The translations under genes were made by a program, and so were the position numbers. This document shows positions 56,174 to 64,000 of a DNA stretch of 64,000 bases, piece after piece. The notes beneath the pieces were generated by a model that saw only the letters and a list, made by a program, of their open reading frames with translations, searched no databases and was not told where the DNA came from. How positions within the stretch are numbered: position 1 is the stretch's first letter; every line of letters starts with the position of its first letter. Origin of the DNA: Bubalus kerabau (Eukaryota > Chordata > Mammalia > Artiodactyla > Bovidae); the NCBI RefSeq assembly GCF_029407905.1, contig NC_073629.1, forward strand, positions 52,436,801-52,500,800, in the 5' to 3' direction.

Positions 56174-56190
56174 GGGGCGGGGAGGGGGGG
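56174..56190 (+). other. G-quadruplex motif on the sense strand
   Basis: GGGGCGGGGAGGGGGGG supplies four G-runs of at least three with single-base loops, on the strand that matches the transcript, so it could fold in both DNA and nascent RNA. It sits in a GT/G-rich stretch (56145-56200). Confidence 0.75.
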
Positions 56191-56364
56191 TGGTGGTTCA
56201 TAACTTACATTAAACTCTCAAGAGCTCTAAAACCCCCAGAGGTTAAGAAAGAAGCCACTAATACAGAGATTTGTCAGTGTTCCCTCATTTGAGATGCAGC
56301 TGCTTTAAGTTTACCTCCATTTGCCTTCACCACCACATGGCCTCTGGGTTCAGTTTGTTATTCC

Positions 56365-56365
<1 letters not shown>

Positions 56366-56404
<39 letters not shown>
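56366..56404. repeat. (AC)n microsatellite, about 19 units
   Basis: Uninterrupted AC repeat, likely polymorphic. Confidence 0.97.
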
Positions 56405-56407
<3 letters not shown>

Positions 56408-57284
56408 AAACCTGTGGACTAAGAGATGACCCTTATTTTTATGTGTAAATTTGATATAGGCTTGAGAGTCAACTCTCTAAACTTTTGTTTGGATGTCCAA
56501 GTTGGAAATTATTGGATATACTGCTGTTTCTTTGCTGCAGCCTGTCTCACCTCTGATCTTCCGACTGTAATCCCTGGACAGTTTACACGGGGGAAAAAAG
56601 CTTTAGCACAACGCTCTTATCTTTGTAACTATAGTCTGTCCTGATCTATAGTTGATTCTAAAGAGGATTTTCTTTTTCTCATACTTTTTCTTCTCCTTTT
56701 TTCCCCTTCTTTTTTTCAGCCTGAGAGAAATTAGGCACCTTAGCCAGGAATTCTTTAAGAGCTATTCTCGGTATGTTCTCCCCACATTTCTGGGAGCTTT
56801 TTTACCTTCATTCTTTGTTGGTTGTTTTTGGTTGTCCTCTATCTTCCCTTCAGCATGATTTATTCAAGTGGAGGAACGTTGCTGCGGGGTTAGGTGAGCA
56901 GGTGCTTGGGGGGGACTCTCTGTTGCTGCCAACTGATCTTTTTAAAAAGTATTGAGTATTTTTCTTTTAATTTCCCAATTGTAGTGTCAATTCTTCTTTG
57001 CCAAATGGTTTTTGGGGCTTTGCCTGGGCCCCATGTGCCAGAGTCGGGGATTCATCTTGGCCAGACACTGCCACATATTGAAGAGGGAACCGATTCCAGG
57101 AAAGCTCAGAGGGCCATGGCTCCTAGAAATCTCTCCTTGATGGTGTGAGCCAGGCCTTGACACTTTGGACCATCTGGAAAATTTTGGACTTGAGCACCAG
57201 TATCTGTCTCATACATATTTTTCTTTTCATTTCCTAAGGTTCCCCCCCCCCCAAATTCTTGTTCATTGGAGATATATATTTATT
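56405..57284. other. Intron block, nothing recognised
   Basis: Pyrimidine-rich near 56660-56720 and a C-run at about 57242-57252. No exon or repeat supported. Confidence 0.4.
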
Positions 57285-57375
57285 ACTGTTTTATCTGTGA
57301 GCTCCAAGAAGAATCGTCTGCCTGAGGACTGCAACTATTCTTTGTGCTCAATAAACAGTTTTGTAATGAATAAAT
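57285..57375 (+). repeat. L2 LINE 3' end
   Basis: TATCTGTGAGCTCCAAGAAG followed by TTTGTGCTCAATAAACAGTTTTG and TAATGAATAAA is the typical forward L2 terminus. Confidence 0.7.
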
Positions 57376-58497
57376 CTGGAAACTTGCACACATTAGTAGT
57401 GACAGAGTGTTTCTTTGCCGTTGTCAGGTACTCTTAGACAAGGAATGATTTCACCTCTCCTTTCCGCACTCTGTATAGTGTGTGCTTTCTGTAGTGGGTA
57501 TCTCTCTCTCTCGTTAGTGTAGCAATATGAATCTCTGCCCCTGCTCTGTCTCTGCTGCCTCTCCTGTTTATAGGGGTGATCAATCTGACTGTTTCTAGAC
57601 GTGGACACATCTCCAAAATTCTGTGAAGTTGATTCTGTAGAATCAGAAAACATGTTATTTTGCTGTGGCTGTACCCAACATTGCTGTTCATTAGTACTCT
57701 GCTTTTAATACTATGCTTATGCCGATACTAAACTGACCGTAGCAGCGTTGCTGCAATAGCTCATGATAGAGTCTTGCTTCTGTGTTTTTTCACTTTTCTG
57801 TAAGTTAGTTAGCTATATACCTTTGAGTCTATTCAGATTAAAAAAACTTTTTAGGTAACATAAATTGATGAATTTATTGTGATAAATCAGTCATTAAAAA
57901 TTATCTACTCTATATTAAGCACAGTATTAAATGTAAGACATATCTTTGCCTACTGGGTATTTGCAGTCTTTTTGAAAATCGAGACACATATTCTCAGTAG
58001 TAAATGAACCAGATGGTATTATATACCAAAATGCAAATTAGTCAAAGAATAAGATACTTTTGTGGCCTTGAAAAGCAGAGAATCAAACATCCAATTGGCA
58101 TTTACCAAGTGCCTACCCTGTGCTAAGGCATGGAGATTGATAGTTTAGTGTTTTATTATCAGTGACCTGAGGATACACTATAATAAGTGACACTGGTGTC
58201 CTAGGCAGTTCTGCAATGAAAGGCAGAGATACACTGAGATAGAGTGGTCCAGCAGCCATTGGAAAGACATCGAGTAAAGTAATCCAGCTTTGAGAGCCCT
58301 GTGCCTAATGATGGTACAGATTCAGATCATAGATCTAGCCCATTTAATCCTCATAAGGATTATGGCTGAAATGTAAAATTATTTCCAGTATATCTCTCAG
58401 TCTGTGTCTTTCAAGTTACAGTTCATTTTTGTTTTTTGCCTAATCACTTTAGGGTGCTTTTTGGTGAGTTCAACTTGTTTGTGCGTGTGTGTACTCA
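57376..58497. other. Intron block with at most one weak L2 relic
   Basis: TGGCATTTACCAAGTGCCTACCCTGTGCTAAGG near 58099 looks like a reversed L2 3' end (about 58085-58220). Otherwise nothing is recognised. Confidence 0.4.
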
Positions 58498-58590
58498 TTC
58501 CAGTATTCTTGCCTGGAGAATTTCACAGGCAGCGGAGCCTGGTGGGCTACAGTCCACGGGGTTACAAAGAGACACAACTAAAAGGGACTT
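58498..58590 (+). mobile_element. Bov-tA/Bov-A 3' fragment, first arm of an inverted SINE pair
   Basis: TTCCAGTATTCTTGCCTGGA, GGAGCCTGGTGGGCTACAGT and GTTACAAAGAGACACAACTA: the last about 90 bp of the SINE. It is followed within 15 bp by a reverse Bov-tA. Confidence 0.88.
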
Positions 58591-58604
58591 AACACGCATG
58601 CACG

Positions 58605-58815
58605 CACTCATGCTAAGTCATTTTAGCCGTGTCTGACTCTTTGAGATCCTATGGACTATAGCCCACCAGGCTTCTCTGTCCATGGGATTCTCCAGGCAAG
58701 AATACTGGAGTCAGTTGCCTTGCCCTCCTCTAGGGGATCTCCCTGACCCAGGGATTGACCCTGCATCTCTTAGTCTCCTGCATTGGCAGGCGGGTTCTTT
58801 ACCACTAGCACCACC
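58605..58815 (-). mobile_element. Bov-tA SINE, second arm of an inverted SINE pair
   Basis: Reverse Bov-tA: GTGTCTGACTCTTTGAGATC, CAGGCAAGAATACTGGAGTC, GGGATTGACCCTGCATCTC and ACTAGCACCACC. The head is slightly truncated. Confidence 0.94.
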
Positions 58816-59756
58816 TCAATTTATTTAAATACAAGTAATTCTTGGGTCTTCCCTCGCCCCTCTGCACAGAAAGCCAGTGGAGACATACTTATATGAAAGT
58901 GTCTGTTCAGTATTTATCCATCCTTTTCTTCTCCATGTTCGTGTTGACTGACCTTGGCTGATGTGCTCTGGGAGGGTGTTGTTGAACCCTCTGTGTCCAG
59001 ATCTCCTCACAGGTGCTTTTGGGTGATGCTAATGATGACAGTGGAACCCTACAGTAGTCCTTGATCTGCTATCAAAACTGGCCACAGTTTTCCTATCCAA
59101 GCTCGTGGTTTTCTTCTCTGGTTTTTTTTTGGGGGATTGGAACCGTATACAGTCAATTTTTATTCTGTGTGTTCTCTATGCCTCATTTCTTTGGAAAACC
59201 CCTTCGAGCTAATAGCTGGGATGATGAAAGCATTGGCAGCTCCCTTTGGCAGCCCCTCTCCCTTAGCTTTCGGCGCTTTTCTTTGGCAGAACTCACTTGA
59301 CTTTATAGAGAGAGATTGGAGCTTACCTGGAAGAGAACAAAGTCATTTCTTTGACGATTCAGAGGAATAACCTGCCCCCAGGTGATTCTATTCTCCACTT
59401 TTAAATTTAGTCATTTGATTTGAAGGATAAGGCAGCCCTGAGGGAAGGTAACTTTTATTTTGCCTTTGCCAACTCTGGGGAAAAAAAAAGTGTTTTGTTT
59501 ACTTGTATTCTGCTTTTAGTGGGAGCTGGTTCATGTTTTGGTTGAGATTAGTATGGATTGAACCACATGATATAGCTGTTTTTTTGTAGTTAAAAAAGGT
59601 CAAATATTGGCAGAATCATCTAGTTCAACCTAATATATCTTATCTATAGCATCTGAACTACCTCTTAGCTTGTTTCTGTTAGTGGTGAGCTGTGAAACAA
59701 TATGCCATGTGCTGTGCTGAGTGGTTTTAATGGAAAGCTAGTGCTAAGACTTCTCT
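58816..59756. other. Intron upstream of exon B, nothing recognised
   Basis: No repeat recognised in the last 0.9 kb before exon B apart from short T and A runs (59124-59132, 59480-59489). Lack of recent insertions here contrasts with exon A. Confidence 0.4.
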
Positions 59757-59772
59757 TTCTGTTTCTTCCTAG

Positions 59773-59910
59773 GTCACTCTGCACCTGAATCCCATCTCCT
59801 CAGTCCACATTCACCACAAGCCTGTCGTGTTCCTGCTCAATTCCCCACAGCCTCTGGTTTGGCATCTGAAGACAGAGAGACTGGCAGCTGGGGTCTCCAG
59901 ACTTTTCTTG
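59773..59910 (+). CDS. TGFBR3: TGFBR3 coding exon B: second segment of the betaglycan orphan domain
   Basis: This 138-nt exon encodes exactly 46 residues, from VTLHLNPISSVHIHHKPVVF to ...RLAAGVSRLFL. It continues betaglycan directly from exon A, about human residues 83-128 by recollection. The segment belongs to the membrane-distal orphan domain, which contributes TGF-beta and BMP binding in the family. Visible landmarks are the His-rich SVHIHHK motif and the LVWHLKTERL block, both hallmark betaglycan sequences. There is no cysteine and no N-glycosylation sequon in this piece. The acceptor is TTCCTAG/GTCACT and the donor is TTG/GTAAGT (near consensus). Both boundaries are phase 0, so skipping this exon would keep the reading frame and remove 46 residues. 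No frameshift or stop is present, so the gene looks intact here. Confidence 0.97.
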
Positions 59911-60322
59911 GTAAGTGCTTATAACCCTCCCAACGTGATTCTTGAGCATAAGGATATAATGACCCTAAATTTTTCAAGGTTTTAAAAAGGCTTATTTCAT
60001 TGAAATGTTAATAATAGCAGAGTCCGCAGTGTATTAAAGTTGGATTTTGCTCTTAGTTATATTTGGGTGGCATTGATAAGCATTCACAGAAAACACTCAC
60101 TCACATGTCCTCTTCTATGCATGAAGAGTCTGGTCTTGCTTGCATGTTTGAGCAGGATCTGTAGTCATACTCTGTGTGGCCTGAGCTTTGGTCTCAGTCT
60201 CCCCCTCCTTCCTCCCCGTAGTACCAGGAGATTGTAAATATTGTAAGTAGCCATTAGATGTGTGGTCTCTGACCACCAAATAAATACGTACAGACCCATT
60301 TTATTCATATATAACACGGGCC

Positions 60323-60387
60323 TAACTATAGGAGGCTGATAGTGCTTTTGAGTATGAAGGGAGCCAGTTTAGTATAAGTGCTTGTAG
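60323..60387 (+). repeat. Left arm of a 65-bp inverted duplication
   Basis: Starts TAACTATAGGAGGCTGATAG and ends AGTATAAGTGCTTGTAG. Its reverse complement recurs at 62171-62235 with three mismatches in 65 bp. Homology stops sharply at both ends, and I do not recognise a repeat family. Confidence 0.95.
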
Positions 60388-61729
60388 GATCTGTTTGTTG
60401 AGAAAGTGACACAGTGAGCTCCAAAATGAAAACATTTGTATTTTATAAAAAAGCTGGAACCCAGCTCTTGTGGAAGGATCCAAATATTACCTACTATTTG
60501 TAAATCATGTCCTTTTGAGTTTGCCAGAAACATCCAAGCTCGCTAGTTGTGGAGAAATTGACGGGTTGTTTGGATAGAATTTTTGGGGTATGATATCATG
60601 TCTGATGATGAGCAACACTGCACAGTGATAACTCACATTGTCTATTGCTGGGGATACATGCTAATGTCCTCAACTGCAGAGCCTCAGACTCCCAAACCTC
60701 TCTTGCCTACAAGCAATCAAAACGAGAAGAGTCCACAGTTAATGGTGTTCATCTTGCACAATGAATACATTTTGCCTAATTAATGATTCTTAATTCAGAT
60801 CTGTAGTTTCTTATTACTTGTATATGAAGTGTACTTTTAAAAACTCAAGAGGTACCCACTGAATAAAATAAGACTCCATAGACAATACAATTAAAAAGTA
60901 GATAATTAAATGAGTAAAAAAGGAGGAAGGGAAAGCTTTTTATAGAAGAATACCAATGAATAGCTATAGAAGGAATGATGGAATTAGAAAATCATCAATT
61001 TGTAACTGTCATAGTAAAAGTTGATTAGGCAAGAGTCATCAATAGATGCTGAATCTAGTGGTGGTGGAGGGTATTTGAGGAACAGTATATTTACATAGTC
61101 TTAAATTAGTTATGATTCTAGCCAAAAATCCATAGAACCTGAGTCTAATCATGAGCAAATGCTGAAGACAACTAAATTGGGTCACGTTCTATAGAGTAAC
61201 CGGCCTGTACTCTGCAAAAATGTTAGTCATCAAAGAAAGGTTGAAGAGCCATTCCAGATTGAAGGAGGCTAAAGAGACGTCTGTGATCCCTGTGTAACGA
61301 GTGGCACCGTCACTATGAGGAAGATCATGATGACAACAGGAGGAATGGAAATTGAGCCTATAGATTAAAGTATCAGTGTTATATTTCATGAATTTAATAA
61401 TAGTACTTATTCAAGAGAATATCCTTCTTAGTAAACATAATACACTTAAGCATTGAGGGTTAGAGGGGCAAATAGTTCAGAGAAAAATTCATATATAGAT
61501 AGAATATAAAGCAAATATGGCAAGATATTGAAAACTGGCGAATCTAGTTAAAGAGTATACATGAGTTCTTTGTACTGTATTTGCAACTTTGTAAATGTGA
61601 ACATTTTAAACCCCAAAATACATTTACAAGATAGGAGTTACTAGTAAGTTAAATTATAGCCTTTTCTGAGAATTTAAACTCTCATTACTTCTAAATTTAA
61701 AAGGCCAAAAGTCAAAATTAGTTGTTATT
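60388..61729. other. AT-rich intron block, nothing recognised
   Basis: No SINE, LINE or exon recognised; small chance frames only. Confidence 0.4.
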
Positions 61730-61935
61730 GGGCTTCCCGGGTGGCTCAGTGGTAAAAAGCCCACCTGCTAGTGCAAGAGACACAAGAGACGTAGGTTCAG
61801 GCCCTGGGTTGGAAAGATCCCCTGGATGAGGAAATGGCAATCCGCTCCAGTATTCTTGCCTGGAGAATTCCTTGGACAGAGAAGTCCATGGTGTCACAAA
61901 GAATCAGACACAAATGAGCACACACACATGCATAC
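61730..61935 (+). mobile_element. Bov-tA SINE
   Basis: Head GGGCTTCCCGGGTGGCTCAG, GTTGGAAAGATCCCCTGGAT, body with a deletion after GAATTCCTTGGACAGAGAAG, then (CA)-rich tail. It lies just before a reverse MIR. Confidence 0.93.
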
Positions 61936-61944
61936 ACACCTTAT

Positions 61945-62170
61945 TGTTATCAGCACATTTATTTAGCACTTAGTATGTTCCAGATATTGCATAAGTGCTC
62001 TAATGTTTTCTCTTATTTAATTCTCAACAATAACCCCATGATGATGGGGATATTTACAGATGCATTTCCAGATGAGGAATCAGATAAGATTTAGAGAGGT
62101 TAAGTAGTGACCCAAATCACTTGGCTAGTTACTGGCAGAGTTGAGATTCAAATCCAGAAAGGACTTAACT
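61945..62170 (-). repeat. MIR SINE relic
   Basis: TTATTTAGCACTTAGTATGTTCCAG, TTTCCAGATGAGGAATCAGA, GATTTAGAGAGGTTAAGTAG, GGCTAGTTACTGGCAGAG and TGAGATTCAAATCCAG are reverse MIR blocks in order. Confidence 0.85.
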
Positions 62171-62235
62171 CTACAAGCACTTATACTAAATTGGCTCCCT
62201 TCATACTCAAAAGCACTGTCAGTCTCCTATAGTTA
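62171..62235 (-). repeat. Right arm of a 65-bp inverted duplication
   Basis: Reverse complement of 60323-60387 with three transition-type differences. It abuts the end of the MIR relic, so the junction is unusually clean. Confidence 0.95.
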
Positions 62236-62429
62236 AAGGCATTTGTGATAGTAAGATTAACAGTCATTATTATAAAATCCTATACTCATTTTGCCCTTAT
62301 TGTGCAGAGTTGCGCTGACCAATTCTGTACGTACTAGCTGTGTATGTCTATTTAAATGAAGTAAGGTCAGAAATACAATTCCTTAAGCACCCTAACCATT
62401 TCAGGAGCTCAATTTCAGGAGCTACTACA

Positions 62430-62672
62430 TTGGGCAGGTTATGAACAAGGACTTTTGCCTACACTGGTTTGAATCTAAGCAGTAACAAGGGAAAAGTATT
62501 TAATTTCTCTAAGCTTGACTTTCCTCAGTTGTAATATGGGAGTGATAACAGTCACTACATCATGAGGTTGTTCTCTTGATTAAATGTGACTACCTGTAAA
62601 ATGTTTAGTGTGGGACCTGGCATGGATAATTTCATAAACATTACTACCATTTTTGTTGCTATTTATTATTAG
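62430..62672 (+). repeat. MIR SINE, nearly full length
   Basis: GGTTTGAATCTAAGCAGTAAC, TTTCTCTAAGCTTGACTTTCC, TCAGTTGTAATATGGGAGTG, ATGAGGTTGTTCTCTTGATT and GGACCTGGCATGGATAATTTC run in MIR order. Confidence 0.82.
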
Positions 62673-62739
62673 TCATTAGTAAAGACCACTTGGGAAGGAT
62701 GTTGAATTTACATTTCTAATTATGAAATGTCTATCTTGG

Positions 62740-62818
62740 CCAGGGATACCTGGCGTGCTGCAGTCCTTGGGGTCGCAAAGAGTCGAAACAACTGAGCGGC
62801 TGAACAGCAACAACAACT
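62740..62818 (+). mobile_element. BovB LINE terminal fragment
   Basis: About 80 bp: GGATACCTGGCGTGCTGCAG, GGGGTCGCAAAGAGTCGAAA and CAACTGAGCGGCTGAACAGC, with a CAACAACAAC end. Confidence 0.87.
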
Positions 62819-63811
62819 AGCTTGGCCGGCCCCAGACTGAAAGGAGTTCCCATTTCTTTGGGCTGTAGGTCCAGATGAAAAGTGGGGGTCACATATATTG
62901 TAGTTGCACCCATTGCTTTCTGGATTCTTTCTTCAAACTGCCTCTCTGTGACTTTTAAGGGAAAGTATCTTACTCCTAGTTATTATTTATTTGCTTTAAT
63001 TCTGTTTAACATCAGTAAGAACTGCTTCTTGGCCATCAGCTTATGACACACTAACAATGAACCGCAGGAGATGGTTTTAGTAAACAATTGAACGTCAGCC
63101 CTATCTGGAGTTTATCCCATGTAAGGAGATTGTAGAACAAGTGATGAAACTCAAATTACCAACACATGGGAGGCAGCATTGGGAGAAGTCAAGGATTCAA
63201 ATTCTGGGGCACTTGAACTCTGCCTTGCTATCCAACAAGCTTTCTTTAGGGAAAATGGTTTTCTCTATCTGTGCATTTCCTCGTGATCTGGAAGAGATGG
63301 TGGAGCATCTGTTGTTCATTCCTGTTCTTAGATCATTAGACAACGAAAGGGTACAAGTTCTCTCACAAACTGGGCAGCTCTCCCTAACAGAGATGGTGCT
63401 GAAGGGAAGGAGGCAAGGCGAGCTCTTCCCTTGTTCTCTGTAACTTGAAATGAATGACTTGACAGCCACTGGGGCAGAGGGATCTGGATAGATAATTGCA
63501 GGTGTGTTTCCTTTATTCATTCATTGTAGTTAGAGGTAAGGGATAAGATAACTAAATTATTTTAAATAAAGTGTTTCATCCAAACACTTCAGAAGGTCCC
63601 TGGAATCTTTGGAAACTGAAGCTTAGCCATCTCCTTCAGTCTCTTTTCCCTACCTGGAGAGCTCAAGGGAGCTGAGGAGAGAGGGTAGGTCCCATGATTC
63701 TCAGTCTAAGATGTGCATGTCCTTTGCTGATGGATTTGTATTACTGTCCTAAAGCTGTCTTTACTTTAGAGTTATAATACTTTAAAAGGTTTTTTTGTGT
63801 GTGTTTTGTCT
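62819..63811. other. Intron block, nothing recognised
   Basis: A 100-codon plus-strand frame (63141-63443) and an overlapping minus-strand one have no recognised relatives. No repeat is supported. Confidence 0.4.
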
Positions 63812-63914
63812 TCATTGTGTGACTTGCAAGATCTTAGTTCCCTGATCAGGGATTGGAGCACCCTCAGCAGTGAAAGCATGGAGTCCTAACCACTGGACTG
63901 CTAGAGAATTCCCA
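63812..63914 (-). mobile_element. CHR-2-type tRNA SINE
   Basis: Reverse orientation: GACTTGCAAGATCTTAGTTC, CTGATCAGGGATTGGAGCAC, AGCATGGAGTCCTAACCACT and ACTGCTAGAGAATTCCC. Confidence 0.87.
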
Positions 63915-63939
63915 ACAGTTATTATTTTTAAGTAGGATT

Positions 63940-64000
63940 GTGCTGTGCTTAGCTGCTCAGTCCTGTCCAACTCTCTGACCCCATGGACTATAGCCCGCCA
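63940..64000 (-). mobile_element. Bov-tA/Bov-A SINE cut by the window end
   Basis: GCTTAGCTGCTCAGTCCTGT, CCAACTCTCTGACCCCATGG and ACTATAGCCCGCCA are the first bases of a reverse copy that continues past 64000. Confidence 0.9.

Larger units (their letters stand above)
14149..59772 (+). other. TGFBR3: TGFBR3 intron between exons A and B (45.6 kb)
   Basis: This phase-0 intron is bounded by GTAGGT at 14149 and by TTTCTGTTTCTTCCTAG ending at 59772. The acceptor has a long uninterrupted pyrimidine tract and a CTAAG-type branch-point candidate around 59744-59748, about 25 bases before the AG, so it looks stronger than the acceptor of exon A. It joins ...QRE to VTLHLNP..., which is continuous in betaglycan proteins. 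The interior holds most of the repeats listed here and no additional exon that I can recognise, but a small unannotated alternative exon cannot be excluded by reading alone. Confidence 0.93.
59911..64000 (+). other. TGFBR3: 5' part of the next TGFBR3 intron (continues beyond window)
   Basis: The intron starts with GTAAGTG right after the exon B codon for Leu. The next family residues (VSEG...) are not encoded nearby, so the following exon lies beyond 64000. The stretch holds a Bov-tA, two MIR relics, a BovB tail, a CHR-2 SINE, an incomplete Bov-tA at the window edge, and both arms of a 65-bp inverted duplication. Confidence 0.9.

Noticed and set aside
1..64000. Search for CRISPR arrays, operons, rRNA, complete tRNA genes or an integrated virus
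   Set aside because: The window is a vertebrate intron. Repeats are transposon-derived, and the only retroviral-like item is an old solo MLT1 LTR without coding sequence.

Overview
This window is a piece of a large mammalian gene, almost all of it intron. The organism is a ruminant, most likely a bovid. The evidence is a dense population of Bov-tA and Bov-A2 SINEs, BovB (RTE-type) LINE copies and a ruminant-type L1 3' end, together with older cetartiodactyl CHR-2 SINEs, MIR, L2, mammalian L1M, a MaLR LTR and one hAT DNA transposon. The sequence alone does not separate cattle from sheep, goat or other bovids.

Only two host coding segments are recognisable. Both belong to TGFBR3 (betaglycan, the type III TGF-beta receptor) on the + strand. 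Exon A (13964-14148, 185 nt) encodes the first residues after the signal peptide. Exon B (59773-59910, 138 nt) continues the same protein in phase. Between them lies an intron of 45,624 bp (14149-59772). Bases 1-13963 belong to the preceding intron, and 59911-64000 open the following intron. The signal-peptide exon, the promoter and all later exons are outside the window. Exon numbers (probably coding exons 2 and 3) are inferred from the protein position, not read from the sequence.

Layout. 1-13.9 kb: upstream intron with Bov-tA, L2, MIR, L1 and BovB pieces, ending in a striking perfect 53-bp fold-back (13341-13450) and a young Bov-tA only about 130 bp before exon A. 14-20 kb: SINE-rich, with an L1M 3' end carrying a Bov-A2 monomer. 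20.3-23.5 kb: a repeat-poor block holding FOX-like sites, an E-box, paired MYB-like sites and a near-consensus palindromic RFX X-box. 23.9-32 kb: nested old and young repeats, including an L1M inside a hAT element and two Bov-A2 copies sharing one target sequence. 32.3-36.1 kb: a nearly full-length but broken BovB copy head-to-head with a truncated BovB. 36.5-59.7 kb: mostly unremarkable AT-rich intron with scattered repeats, a small CpG cluster near 37.2-37.4 kb and one G-quadruplex motif near 56.2 kb. 59.9-64 kb: start of the next intron, containing one arm (60323-60387) of a 65-bp inverted duplication whose partner lies at 62171-62235.

No tRNA, rRNA, CRISPR array, complete gene or novel multi-gene system is visible. 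Apart from the two exons, the open reading frames are translations of repeats or chance frames. Repeat boundaries are estimates made by eye, generally good to about 5-20 bp and worse for MIR and L2; those with target-site duplications are more precise.
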